Positions 16,402 through 24,862 of a stretch of 64,000 bases of DNA are shown one piece after another. The translations under genes and the position numbers were made by a program. The notes beneath the pieces are model-generated. The model worked only from the letters and a program-made list of their open reading frames with translations. It had not been told where the DNA came from and ran no database searches. The stretch is taken from contig NZ_JAMXMY010000033.1 of NCBI RefSeq assembly GCF_024055795.1, positions 26,754 through 90,753 of the forward strand. Reading direction: 5' to 3'. This DNA comes from Actinoallomurus purpureus (GTDB lineage: Bacteria; Actinomycetota; Actinomycetes; Streptosporangiales; Streptosporangiaceae). Within the stretch, counting starts at the first letter, position 1, and each line of letters starts with the position of its first letter.

Positions 16402-17531
16402 TTGGTGAACTCGTTGCCCGAGCGGCAGAGTACGGATGAGGCTGTAGAGGCCGGACGGCTGCGCCGCCTGTTCCAGTTCTTCGCCGACACGCAGTGCCGG
16501 GGCCGCTCCGTGGTCTACGAGACGCTGAGCAAAGGCGTAGCCGGCGATACCGCCCTGCTCGACATGCTCATGCGCACGCCCAGCGAGCAGCGAGCAGCGA
16601 GCAGCGAGCAGCGAGCAGCGAGCAGCGGCGGCCCAGCGTCTCTGATTGGCGAAGCGATCCTGAGAAATCCTCAGGAATCATCCTGGCTGGATGCCGGGTA
16701 TGTATGTGCCAATCGTCTTCGTGCCCTGGTGTCGGCAGGCAAAGCCGCCGACCCGCGTGGCACGTCCCTCCGGACGCTATCGATCCAGCCTGCACAGCTA
16801 TCGGACCGAGGAGGGTGCCCCGCGTCGCCTGGGCACGGGACGTGCTGATGACAGAACGATACCACGAGATCACCAAGAGCGACTAAAAAGAAGTGGGCCT
16901 CGGCAGCGGCCTCTCCGGTCCTGATCTCCTGCGATCTGCGCGGTGACACTGCCGCTGGTCAGATCTTCGGGACGATCCCGGAGATCACCTCCCGGATCGG
17001 CATCGACCAGCAACCGGTCCTGCTGGCCGATGCCGCCGAACGCGCTTGGCTCGAGGCGTTCATCTGGCCCGAGGACGTCGACGGCCTGACCACTCTGCGA
17101 GGCGCCATCGAGCTCGCCGTCTCGACCGGGGCCCCGACCGTCGTGCCCGGCGACGCCGTCACCGACACCGCCCGGCTGCTCGACGGCCTACCGGGCCACG
17201 AGCCCGTCGTTGTGTTCACCGCTTCCCTTCTCAGCTACCTCAGCGCCGGCGCCCGGACCGCGTTCCTCGGGCAGCTGGACGAAATCGCCCGGCGGCGCCC
17301 GGTGGCCTGGGTCTTCGCGGAAGCCCCCGGTCTCGTCGCCACCACCGGCCTCTCCGTACCTGCCCTGAAGGGCCCGCTGGCCGGGCGCAACGGCCTCTAC
17401 CTGGTCGGGGCCAGCCTGCGTGACGCGGCCGGCACGATGACAGCCTGATCGCCATGGCCGACCCCTACCTGCGCTGGCTCGCCCCGGCCCGGACCCCCGC
17501 CGACGACTTCCAGTGGCTGCCCACTGACTGA
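16402..17531 (+). pseudogene. decayed DUF2332-family gene
   Basis: Fragments in different frames reproduce a DUF2332 protein in order. N-terminus: RLRRLFQFFADTQCRGRS and GVAGDTALLDMLMR from 16402. Then comes a low-complexity repeat. The middle and C-terminal parts run from about 16880 (SPVLISCDLRGD) through AWLEAFIWPEDVD to GRNGLYLVGASL at 17448. The final MADPYLRWLAPARTP continues in the -1 frame to 17531. At least two frameshifts, an internal loss of about 100 residues and the repeat show that it is inactive. DUF2332 proteins are of unknown function. Confidence 0.75.
16582..16627 (+). repeat. 7-bp tandem repeat (AGCGAGC, six copies)
   Basis: Six exact head-to-tail copies of AGCGAGC occupy 16582–16623, with a partial seventh. 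The array sits inside the decayed DUF2332 gene where the normal protein would have an Arg/Pro turn. Slippage expansion of a short repeat is the likely origin and may be the inactivating event. Confidence 0.9.
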
Positions 17532-17545
17532 CCCCCAGGCGTACC

Positions 17546-17611
17546 CGCGCCGCCGATCCGTTGCCCCTGGTCGACCGTGTCATCGAGTTCGTCCACGCAG
17601 GCCTCGCCGCC
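17546..17611 (+). pseudogene. fragment of a TetR gene 3' end
   Basis: This 66-base stretch closely repeats 14171–14236, the end of the TetR gene at 13607, encoding AADPLPLVDRVIEFVHAGLA. Only scattered substitutions differ. No helix-turn-helix part is present. It is a displaced fragment, from a second TetR gene now lost or from a local duplication. Confidence 0.7.
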
Positions 17612-17838
17612 GCCTCCGACGGTGGACTCGCACGCACCGGTGTGCCAAAAGCTCGGTAACCGCAGCCGCAAAAGGGGCAAGAACCGCGAACGGCCGCCCG
17701 ACCCCGGCCTTCACCGAGCTTTCTGTCCGCCCGCGACGTGCACGTGGCCGGTCCCGGCGTGCTCGTTCGGTGTAACTCGGACTGACAGCGGAACAGCGCC
17801 CACGGGCGAGGACGGACGCCCCTGGTCAGAGGGGCGAT
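17612..17838. other. non-coding stretch before rnpB
   Basis: No credible gene was seen. A hairpin CGCCCCT–GGTCAG–AGGGGCG at 17817–17836 lies immediately 3' of rnpB on the minus strand and may act as its terminator or processing signal, though it lacks a T-run. Confidence 0.4.
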
Positions 17839-18233
17839 GACGGACGAGTCGGCCTGTAGGCCGGGTTCTGTGCCTCCGCTCGCGCGGAGCGACGGTCATC
17901 CATCTAGGGCCGCCGTTGCCGGCGGCCTCAAGCGGTCTACCCGCAGGCTCGGGCGGGCCGCCCTCGAATGCCTGCGCGGGCCCGCCGTGAGGCGGACCCT
18001 TCTTGACCTTGCTCCGGGTGGGGTTTGCCGAGCCGCCCCAGTCACCTGGGGCGCTGGTGGTCTCTTACACCACCGTTTCACCCTTACCTCCGCATGCGGA
18101 GGCGGTCTGCTTTCTGTGGCACTTTCCCGCGGGTCGCCCCGGGTCGGCGTTACCGACCACCCTGCCCGGTGGAGCCCGGACCTTCCTCGTCGGAGCAGAA
18201 CTCCGACGCGACCGTCCGGCCGACTCGTCCGTC
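17839..18233 (-). ncRNA. rnpB: RNase P RNA (bacterial type A)
   Basis: The catalytic RNA of RNase P, which trims tRNA 5' leaders. On the minus strand the 5' part contains GAGGAAGGTCCGGGCTCC and the 3' part ACAGAACCCGGCCTACAGG, the two most conserved RNase P segments. The terminal 16 bases GACGGACGAGTCGGCC and GGCCGACTCGTCCGTC pair perfectly to make helix P1 and define the ends. Length about 395 nucleotides is right for actinobacteria. The usual pairing with the RNase H/phosphatase gene upstream is seen. Confidence 0.95.
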
Positions 18234-18238
18234 AGCGA

Positions 18239-19369
18239 CTATTTTACCAAATTCCCAGGTTCGGCGACCGCACGCAGATGGTGGGTGTCGTTGAGGGACC
18301 GGACGACGGCGGGGCCGTCGGCGTACCAGTCGACGACCGACAGCGACCCGACGTCCAGGTGCATCCGGTAGAGCGCGGACGGCGGGGCGTCGAGCGCCAG
18401 GCGTACGAGCATCTTGATCGGGGTCACGTGCGACACGACGAGCACGGTCTGCTTGCGGAAGCGGACCAGCAGCTTGTCGCGGGCGGTGCGGACGCGCTGG
18501 AGGGTGGCCGCGAAGCTCTCGCCGAAGGGAGGCGCGACGGACGGGTCGGCGAGCCAGGCGTCCATCTCGGCGGGCCAGCGTTCGCGAACCTCGGCGAAGG
18601 TGTAACCCTCCCAGTCGCCGAAGTCGGTCTCGCGCAGGTCCTCCTCGACGCGGACCGGGACGTCGATGGCCTGGGCGACCTCCTGGGCGGTCTGGCGTGT
18701 CCGCTTGAGGGGCGAGGTGACGATCACGTCGATGCCGCGGCCGGCGAGGGCGTCTCCCGCGGCGCGGGCCTGGGCGAGACCGGTGTCGGTCAGCGGAATG
18801 TCGCCGACGCCGGCGAACCGCCGCTCACCGGAGTACGGCGTCTCACCGTGCCGGAGCAGCAGCGTCGTCGTGGGCTCGGTGGTCGGCGGCGCCCATCCGG
18901 TGGTCGCGGCGGGCGGGTCCGGTTCGTCCTCCTCGACGGTGGACGGCGCCCACGTGCGGCCCTGGGCGGCGGCGTCCATGGCCTCGTTGGCGAGCCGGTC
19001 GGCGTGCTTGTTCCGCTCCCGGGGGATCCACGTGTAGCGCACCGACGAGAAACCGGAGGCGAGCCGCTGCGCCTGGAGGGCCAGCGGCTTCATGTCCGGA
19101 TGCTTGATCTTCCAGCGGCCGGACATCTGCTCGACGACGAGCTTGGAGTCCATCCGGACCTCGACGTCGGCGTCGGCGGCGAGTTGCGCCGCGGCCTCCA
19201 GACCGGCGATGAGGCCGCGGTACTCGGCCACGTTGTTGGTGGCCACGCCGATGGCGTCGGCTCTCTCGGCAAGGACCTGACCTGTGACGGCGTCGCTGAC
19301 CGCCGCGCCGTACCCGGCCGGGCCGGGGTTGCCGCGCGACCCGCCGTCGGCCTCGACGATGAGCCTCAC
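18239..19369 (-). CDS. bifunctional RNase H / histidine phosphatase
   Basis: A 376-residue fusion of an RNase HI domain (about 1–135; VEADGGSRGNPGPAGYGA, then NNVAEYRGL and MDSKLVVEQMSG) with a histidine-phosphatase domain (about 165–370; LLLRHGETPYSGERRF, EGYTF, VVSHVTPIK). The mycobacterial homologue Rv2228c cleaves RNA in RNA/DNA hybrids and has acid phosphatase (CobC-like) activity. The GTG at 19369 overlaps the stop of the upstream gene (GTGA). The longer upstream frame has no homology. Confidence 0.92.
   Translation of the reverse strand: MRLIVEADGGSRGNPGPAGYGAAVSDAVTGQVLAERADAIGVATNNVAEYRGLIAGLEAAAQLAADADVEVRMDSKLVVEQMSGRWKIKHPDMKPLALQAQRLASGFSSVRYTWIPRERNKHADRLANEAMDAAAQGRTWAPSTVEEDEPDPPAATTGWAPPTTEPTTTLLLRHGETPYSGERRFAGVGDIPLTDTGLAQARAAGDALAGRGIDVIVTSPLKRTRQTAQEVAQAIDVPVRVEEDLRETDFGDWEGYTFAEVRERWPAEMDAWLADPSVAPPFGESFAATLQRVRTARDKLLVRFRKQTVLVVSHVTPIKMLVRLALDAPPSALYRMHLDVGSLSVVDWYADGPAVVRSLNDTHHLRAVAEPGNLVK
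18241..18246 (-). promoter_or_regulatory. -10 element of the rnpB promoter
   Basis: On the minus strand TGGTAAAAT gives an extended -10 (TAAAAT at 18246–18241) seven bases before the predicted 5' end of RNase P RNA. It overlaps the last codons and stop of the upstream RNase H/phosphatase gene. No clear -35 was seen. Confidence 0.55.
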
Positions 19370-20109
19370 AGGCCGGATTCCGGGGTACGGACGAGGATCC
19401 GGCGGCACTCCTCGCAGCGGATGACGTCGTCCTTGACCGCAGTGCGGATGGCGTTGAGCTCGACGGTGTTGAGCTGCAGGTGGCAGCCCTGGCACTGGCC
19501 GCGCAGCAGGGCCGCGGCGGCCACGCCCCGGTGCTGCTCGCGCAGCTTCTCGTAGAGCTTGAGCAGGTCGTCGGGGATGTCGCCGACGACCCCGGCCCGC
19601 GCGGTGCGGACCAGCTCGGCCTCGCCGTCGATCTCGCGGTGGGCGGTGTCGCGGCGCTCGGACAGCTCGGCCAGCTCCTTCTCGGCCGTCTCCTTGTCCG
19701 CCTCGACCGCGCGCAGGCGGTTCTCCGCCTCCTCACGGCGCTCCATCACGTCGAGCACGATCTCCTCGAGGTCGGACTGCCGCTTCTGCAGGGACGCGAT
19801 CTCGGACTGGAGGTTCTCCAGGTCGCGGGCCGAGGAGACCTGCCCGGAGTCGAGCCGCTTCTGGTCGCGGTCGGCGCGGGCGCGTACCTGGTCGACGTCC
19901 TGCTCGGCCTTCTTCTGCTCCCGGTCGATGTCGCTGATCTCGGTCTGGGCGGCGACGAGCGCGTCGTCGACTCCGCCGAGGCGCTCCTCGACCTTCGCGA
20001 TCTCCGCGAGCTCCGCGAGGGTACGCCTCCGATGGGCCAGCCGATCGAGCCGGGCGTCCAGCTCCTGCAGGTCGAGGAGGCGCAACTGGGCTTCAGGTGC
20101 TGCTTTCAC
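19366..20109 (-). CDS. C4 zinc-ribbon coiled-coil protein (CT398/Rv2229c-like)
   Basis: A 247-residue protein with a long coiled coil (about 10–180, rich in Glu/Lys/Arg/Leu) and a C-terminal zinc ribbon with CQGC (near 206) and CEEC (near 232). It belongs to the family of CT398 and Rv2229c, whose role is unknown though contacts with the transcription/flagellar apparatus were described in Chlamydia. It overlaps both neighbours in a three-gene block. Confidence 0.9.
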   Translation of the reverse strand: MKAAPEAQLRLLDLQELDARLDRLAHRRRTLAELAEIAKVEERLGGVDDALVAAQTEISDIDREQKKAEQDVDQVRARADRDQKRLDSGQVSSARDLENLQSEIASLQKRQSDLEEIVLDVMERREEAENRLRAVEADKETAEKELAELSERRDTAHREIDGEAELVRTARAGVVGDIPDDLLKLYEKLREQHRGVAAAALLRGQCQGCHLQLNTVELNAIRTAVKDDVIRCEECRRILVRTPESGL

Positions 20110-20920
20110 GTACTTCCTTCAAGGATCGAAAGGTCCACGCGTCGGTCACGACGGTGGAGATCCGGGTCTCCACGCCAGTCTGGCGCACCAGGTCCGCCGC
20201 GTCGCCGAGCCACGGCCATTCCGTCGCCCAGTGTGCGGCGTCGACGAGCGCCGTACTCCCATCTTCGCGGAACTCCGACGCGGGATGGTGGCGGAGGTCG
20301 GCGGTGAGGTAGGCGTCGGCTCCCGCGGCGCGGGCCGCGCCCAGCAGCGAGTCGCCGGCGCCCCCGCAGACCGCGACCGTACGGATCGGCGCCTCCGGGT
20401 CGCCGGCGACGCGGAGACCGGCGGCGGTGAGGGGCAGGCCCGTGGCAGCGGCGTCCGCGAACTCCCGCAGTGTGACGGGCGCGGGCAGCTCGCCGATCCG
20501 CCCGAGTCCCCGGCGCGGATCGTCGGCGGACGGGCTGAGCGGTCGCAGGGGCCCGGTGAGCCCGACGGCGCGGGCGAGCGCGTCGGACACGCCCGGGTCG
20601 GCGACGTCGGCGTTGGTGTGTGCGGTGTACAGGGCGGTGCCGGCCGTGATGAGCCGGTGGACGGCGCGGCCCTTCGGCGTGGTGGCCGGCACTCCGTGCA
20701 CGGGCCGCAGCAGCAGCGGGTGGTGGGTGACGATCAGATCGGCGTGCCACTCGAGGGCCTCGTCCACCACGTCGGTCACCGGGTCGACGGCGAACAGGAC
20801 ACGGCGGACGACGGCCTCCGGATCACCACAGACAAGGCCGACGGCGTCCCAGGGCTCCGCCCAGGCGGGGTCGTAGCGACCTTCGAGGATCGTGATGACG
20901 TCGGCCAGTGTGGTGGGCAC
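20093..20920 (-). CDS. Nif3-like dinuclear metal-centre protein
   Basis: A 275-residue member of the Nif3/YbgI family, hexameric cytosolic proteins with a di-metal site; biochemical function is still debated (GTP cyclohydrolase type 1b was proposed for some). Conserved features include AVGLVCGDPE, VTHHPLLLRP and, near the end, AHWATEWPW. GTG 20920 matches the family start. A GGAGG lies directly against it, unusually close. It overlaps the zinc-ribbon gene by 17 bases. Confidence 0.88.
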   Translation of the reverse strand: MPTTLADVITILEGRYDPAWAEPWDAVGLVCGDPEAVVRRVLFAVDPVTDVVDEALEWHADLIVTHHPLLLRPVHGVPATTPKGRAVHRLITAGTALYTAHTNADVADPGVSDALARAVGLTGPLRPLSPSADDPRRGLGRIGELPAPVTLREFADAAATGLPLTAAGLRVAGDPEAPIRTVAVCGGAGDSLLGAARAAGADAYLTADLRHHPASEFREDGSTALVDAAHWATEWPWLGDAADLVRQTGVETRISTVVTDAWTFRSLKEVRESST

Positions 20921-20951
20921 CCTCCGCAGGGTACCGTCCGAGATCGCCGGA

Positions 20952-20988
20952 ATCGCGCATACCAAGATCACTAGGATCGCGCATACCA
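20952..20988. repeat. 13-bp direct repeat in a divergent promoter
   Basis: ATCGCGCATACCA occurs at 20952–20964 and again at 20976–20988, 24 bases apart, between the Nif3-like gene (minus) and the small basic protein gene (plus). The spacing of about two helical turns suggests a tandem binding site for a regulator; the protein is unknown. Confidence 0.5.
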
Positions 20989-21040
20989 TCGGCGGGGCCC
21001 CGTGCGGAATCATGCCACTCGGCCGATCGTTGGAGGTTGC

Positions 21041-21388
21041 GTGAAATCACCGTTTCGACGGCGCCGCAGGCGTCCGCGTAAGCGTCCCGCTGTTGCCACC
21101 GAGCCGGAAGTGATCGACTGGCCGAAGGAGGGCAGCGGTGGAGGCAGTGGCCTGATGTCCGCCATCCGGGGCGACTCCTCGTCCGGCGCGGGGTTCGGGC
21201 CGGGCATGTTCGCGGACCTGCAGGCCGCGTTCGGCGGTGCGGGGAAGCAGATCCAGCTGGAGGAGCAGGAGAAGGAGAAGACGCGCCGCCACGAGCTGCA
21301 CACGAACAGCACGCCGGGCCGCGACGACCTGGACTCCGGCACGATCCGGATCACCCGGCGCCGTGAGTCCGAGGACGAGGAGAAGTAG
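21041..21388 (+). CDS. small basic/acidic hypothetical protein
   Basis: A 115-residue protein starting with a very Arg-rich segment (VKSPFRRRRRRPRKRP), a Gly/Ser-rich middle and an acidic end. The part FADLQAAFGGAGKQIQLEEQ with a following DLDSGTIRI resembles the C-terminal part of small actinobacterial proteins of the DUF6191 kind; this is a weak assignment. TGGAGG precedes the GTG at 21041. A longer frame from 21002 lacks an RBS. Confidence 0.7.
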   Translation: MKSPFRRRRRRPRKRPAVATEPEVIDWPKEGSGGGSGLMSAIRGDSSSGAGFGPGMFADLQAAFGGAGKQIQLEEQEKEKTRRHELHTNSTPGRDDLDSGTIRITRRRESEDEEK

Positions 21389-21416
21389 CCGGCGGCGTCA
21401 CACTTTTCCTACCTTT

Positions 21417-21436
21417 ACTCGAACACGCATTCGAGT
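21417..21436. promoter_or_regulatory. LexA-like (SOS box) palindrome
   Basis: ACTCGAA and TTCGAGT form perfect 7-bp arms around CACGCA. The core 16-mer TCGAACACGCATTCGA (21419–21434) differs from the actinobacterial SOS box TCGAAC-N4-GTTCGA at one conserved base. It lies 17 bases before the GTG of the next gene. Confidence 0.5.
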
Positions 21437-21453
21437 TTACTTATTCTGGCGAC

Positions 21454-21822
21454 GTGACCGCATACGTGCCGCCCGGCTGGCCTTCGGGAGTGCATCCGCC
21501 GGGCACCGAGAGATTCGAGGACACGGCGGTGGCCTGGCTCTTCGACCTCGTGCCACCCGAATACCGCCGGTACGGCGTGCTGCGGCGTTATCCGATCGTG
21601 CTGTCGCGCATGGCCCGTCACCACGTCGCCGCCGATCTGGAGGCCGCCCGCGAGGGCTTCCGCACCGCCCGCGCCGAGCTGTCGGACGTGGTCCCCGCCC
21701 ACGGGCTCGAGGCGGTGCTGGAGATCTACCGGCGCGAGGGCACCCGCCTGGCGGCGATCGCCCGGGCGGTCGAGCTGGTGGACACCGGCCTGCGCGGCGG
21801 TTCCTTCACCCCCAAGCTCTGA
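21454..21822 (+). CDS. conserved hypothetical protein behind a LexA-like site
   Basis: A 122-residue protein of unknown function, with TAVAWLFDLVPPEYRRYGVL and YPIVLSRMARHHVAADLEAA as its most conserved-looking parts; predicted helical and cytoplasmic. There is no Shine-Dalgarno sequence before GTG 21454. TTATTCT lies close upstream, suggesting a leaderless transcript. It converges on the LAL regulator gene. Confidence 0.75.
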   Translation: MTAYVPPGWPSGVHPPGTERFEDTAVAWLFDLVPPEYRRYGVLRRYPIVLSRMARHHVAADLEAAREGFRTARAELSDVVPAHGLEAVLEIYRREGTRLAAIARAVELVDTGLRGGSFTPKL

Positions 21823-21891
21823 CCGCCTGACGGCATCCTCCGGCTCCGGCCTCAGAGGATCCTCCACTCAGGCTGTAAAGGTGCTCAAAGG

Positions 21892-24741
21892 TCAGCCGGA
21901 CGCCCGGAACAGGTGGGCGGCGGCGCCGCGGTTCGGCACGCCGAGCTTGCGCAGGATGCGCGAGACGTGGACGCCGACGGTCCGTTCGCTGATGAACAGC
22001 GTCTCGGCGATCTGCCGGTTGGTCCGCCCGCTGCTGAGCAGCTCGAGCACCTCGGCCTCCCGCGCGGTCAGCCCGGGCACGGGCTCCTCCGCCGGGGCGA
22101 GGTCCAGCCTCGCCCGCCGGGCCAGATCCTCGATCTCCGGCCGCAGGGCACCGGCGCCCAGGGCCTCGGCGGTCTCCCGGGCGGCGCGCAGCGCCTCGAC
22201 CGCCGCGTCGCGCGGGCCGCGGGCCGCCATAATGGCCTCGGCCTCGCGGACCCGGCAGTACGCCGCGCGGTAGGTCTCGCCGAGGCGTTCCCAGACCGCG
22301 GCCACGGAGTCCCAGACGGCCGGGTCCGGATCCGCCGACCGGGTCGCCTCCGCCTCGGCCTGCAGGCCGTACGCCTCCGCCTCGGGCGTGGCGGGCATCG
22401 CCGCCAGGAGCTCCCGGCACTCCTCGAGCAGCGGCGCGGGGTCGCCCTGGAGCGGCGCCTCCACGCGGATCCCCGCCGCGCACAGCTCCGGCCCGATCCT
22501 GGTGAACTCGCTGCCCCGGATGACGTCGAGCCCCGCCCGCACGTGGCTCCGCGCGGCCGGCAGGTCCTGTTCGAGGATCGCCAGGCGGGCCCGGCAGGCG
22601 TGGTACGCGCTGGCCAGGTCGATACCGTCGGTCCGGCCGACGGTCTCGGCGAGGGTGGCGAGGTGACGCCGCGCGCCGTTCGCGTCGCCCCGGCGCAGCT
22701 GCAGTTCGGCCATGGCGAGGGTGACACCCCAGCGCTGCCACGGCGGCGCCTCCACGTCCATCAGCTCGTCGACGAGGCGATCGGCGTCGGACCAGCGGCC
22801 CAGCCGGATCAGTGCGGCGAGGGTGTTACCGGCGGCGCACATGCAGGTGGTCCGGCCGTACCCGAGGCGCCGGCAGATGCTCACGCCCTCCATGCCCAGC
22901 TCGGCGGCCCTGGACCAGTCCCCCGCCCACAGCAGTGCGTCGGTGTAATTGACGTAGGCGCGGCCGAGCTCCCAGGTGTCCTCGCGTTCCTTGGCGCTGC
23001 GCAGGGCCTCGGCGAGCTCGGACAGGCCGCTGTTCACCTCGCCGAGCATGGTGAGGCCGACGCCCATGGTGTTCCGGGCGTGCCCTTCGATGTCGCGGGC
23101 ACCGACGGCCACGGCCTCCTCGACGGCCTCGCGGCAGCAGGCCACGGACTCGCGGTAGCGCGACTGGATCATGAGCGCGTGCGCCTGCAGTCCGCGGACC
23201 CGGGCGCGTTCGCGGGCCGACGCCTCGGCGGGCAGCAGCGCGATCGCCTCGTCGTACGCGGCGCACGCGGCCGCCATGTCGCCGGTCACCCAGCGGATCC
23301 GGCCCATGAGGGTCCACAGGCTCGCCGCACAGGCCGGCGCCGCCGTCGCGTCGACCTCGCTCATCGCCTCCTCGGCGAGGCGGACGGCCCGGTCCACCTC
23401 CCCCGCCGCCGTCGCGGCCTCGGCGGCGCGGCGCAGCAGATCGGCGTGGGGCATCCCGGCGCGGGCCTCGGCGTCGGGCACCTCCGGCCACAGGCGGATC
23501 GCCCGCTCGTAGTGGGCCAGGGCGACGGCCCAGGCGTACGTGCCCTGCGCGGCCGCGGCGGCGGCCACGAAGCCGCCGAGCGCCCGCGCCGCGTCACCCG
23601 CGGCGTGCCAGTGGCGGGCGAGTTCGGCGGACGGGCCCCGTCGCTCCAGCGCCGTCGCGACGGCGACGTGCAGCCGGCTGCGCTCGCCCGGCAGCATCTC
23701 GGTGTGGAGCGCCTCTCGCAGCAGCGCGTGACGTACGTCGTATCCGTCGCCGGTGACGACGAGCAGCCGGTGGGCGACCGCCTCGTGCAGCGCGTCGTCC
23801 AGCGCCTCGGGGGACAGCCCGGTCACCGCGGCGATCAGCGCCTCGTCGCCGACCCGGCCGATGGTCGCGACGGCCTGCAGTACCCGCCGGGTCTCCGGCG
23901 CGAGACGCTCGACCCGGGTCAGCAGCACCTCACGCAGGCTGGCGGGAACCTCCTTCGTGGTCGGCCCGGCCGCGACGAGCTCCTCGACGAAGAACGGGTT
24001 CCCCTCCGACCGGGCGAACAGCGAGCCGACCTGGCGTGTCGCCGGGCGGGTGCCGAGGATCCCGGTCACCTGGGCGTCCACCTCGTCCCGTGACAGACCG
24101 GTGAGCTCGATCCGCTCGGCCCGCCCGGAGCGCTCCAGCTCCAGCACGGTGCCGTGCAGGGGGTGGCCTCGCGCGACCTCGTCGCTGCGGTACGTCCCGA
24201 CGACCATCAGCCCGGCGCGGCGCAGGTTCGCGCCCAGCAGCGACAGCAGGTCGGCCGAGGCCGGGTCGATCCAGTGCAGGTCCTCCAGGACGAGTACGGC
24301 CGGATGCAGCGCGGCCATCCGCTGGAACAGCCCGAGGGCGAGTTCGTACAGCCGACCGCGCTCGGCGCCGTCCCGCCGGGTCGGCGGCCGCCCGCACAAC
24401 TCGGGCAGCAGGGCGCCGAGTTCGCGCGGCGCCTCGCCGAGGACGTGGGCCAGTTCGTCCGCCGTCAGCTCGTCGGCCAGCGGCCGGAGCGCGGCGACGA
24501 ACGGCGCGTACGGCGCGGCGCCCTCGGCCAGGTCGAGACAGCCGCCGGTGAAGACCAGGGCGTCACGCCGCCTGGCCCGCTCGGTGAACGTCGCGACCAG
24601 CCGGGACTTGCCGATTCCGGCGTCCCCCGACACGAAGAGCAGGACGGAGGAACCGCCCTGCGCCTGAGTCAGGGCGGCGTCGAGTCGGTCGAGCTCGGCG
24701 GCGCGGCCGATGAGCGTGGGACACGAAACCCGCCTTGTCAC
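21892..24741 (-). CDS. LAL-family (large ATP-binding LuxR) regulator
   Basis: A 949-residue transcription regulator. An N-terminal AAA ATPase (IGRAAELDRLD at about 10–20, P-loop SGDAGIGKSRL near 38, ALVLEDLHWIDPASAD near 145) is followed by a long TPR-like region and a C-terminal LuxR helix-turn-helix (LTAREAEVLELLSSGRTNRQ, about 890–945). Members act as activators, often of carbohydrate or antibiotic genes. GTG 24741 is placed at the family start; no RBS is present, but CATACT lies six bases upstream on the minus strand, consistent with a leaderless mRNA. The longer upstream frame runs through the divergent methyltransferase and is not coding. Confidence 0.9.
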   Translation of the reverse strand: MTRRVSCPTLIGRAAELDRLDAALTQAQGGSSVLLFVSGDAGIGKSRLVATFTERARRRDALVFTGGCLDLAEGAAPYAPFVAALRPLADELTADELAHVLGEAPRELGALLPELCGRPPTRRDGAERGRLYELALGLFQRMAALHPAVLVLEDLHWIDPASADLLSLLGANLRRAGLMVVGTYRSDEVARGHPLHGTVLELERSGRAERIELTGLSRDEVDAQVTGILGTRPATRQVGSLFARSEGNPFFVEELVAAGPTTKEVPASLREVLLTRVERLAPETRRVLQAVATIGRVGDEALIAAVTGLSPEALDDALHEAVAHRLLVVTGDGYDVRHALLREALHTEMLPGERSRLHVAVATALERRGPSAELARHWHAAGDAARALGGFVAAAAAAQGTYAWAVALAHYERAIRLWPEVPDAEARAGMPHADLLRRAAEAATAAGEVDRAVRLAEEAMSEVDATAAPACAASLWTLMGRIRWVTGDMAAACAAYDEAIALLPAEASARERARVRGLQAHALMIQSRYRESVACCREAVEEAVAVGARDIEGHARNTMGVGLTMLGEVNSGLSELAEALRSAKEREDTWELGRAYVNYTDALLWAGDWSRAAELGMEGVSICRRLGYGRTTCMCAAGNTLAALIRLGRWSDADRLVDELMDVEAPPWQRWGVTLAMAELQLRRGDANGARRHLATLAETVGRTDGIDLASAYHACRARLAILEQDLPAARSHVRAGLDVIRGSEFTRIGPELCAAGIRVEAPLQGDPAPLLEECRELLAAMPATPEAEAYGLQAEAEATRSADPDPAVWDSVAAVWERLGETYRAAYCRVREAEAIMAARGPRDAAVEALRAARETAEALGAGALRPEIEDLARRARLDLAPAEEPVPGLTAREAEVLELLSSGRTNRQIAETLFISERTVGVHVSRILRKLGVPNRGAAAHLFRASG

Positions 24742-24862
24742 ATGGCGAGTATGGGGCACATACGTCGTACACGTAGTTGAAAAGTAAGCAATTATGCTGA
24801 TGCACTCGATCGACGGGCTCATGATCATGGAGCCATCGGCAGTCGACACGGAGGACGCGACG

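Noticed and set aside
16582..16627. CRISPR-like repeat
   Set aside because: The 7-bp units are directly adjacent with no spacers; it is a simple tandem repeat.
21913..24093. 726-residue plus-strand frame opposite the LAL regulator
   Set aside because: No domain and composition typical of antisense frames.
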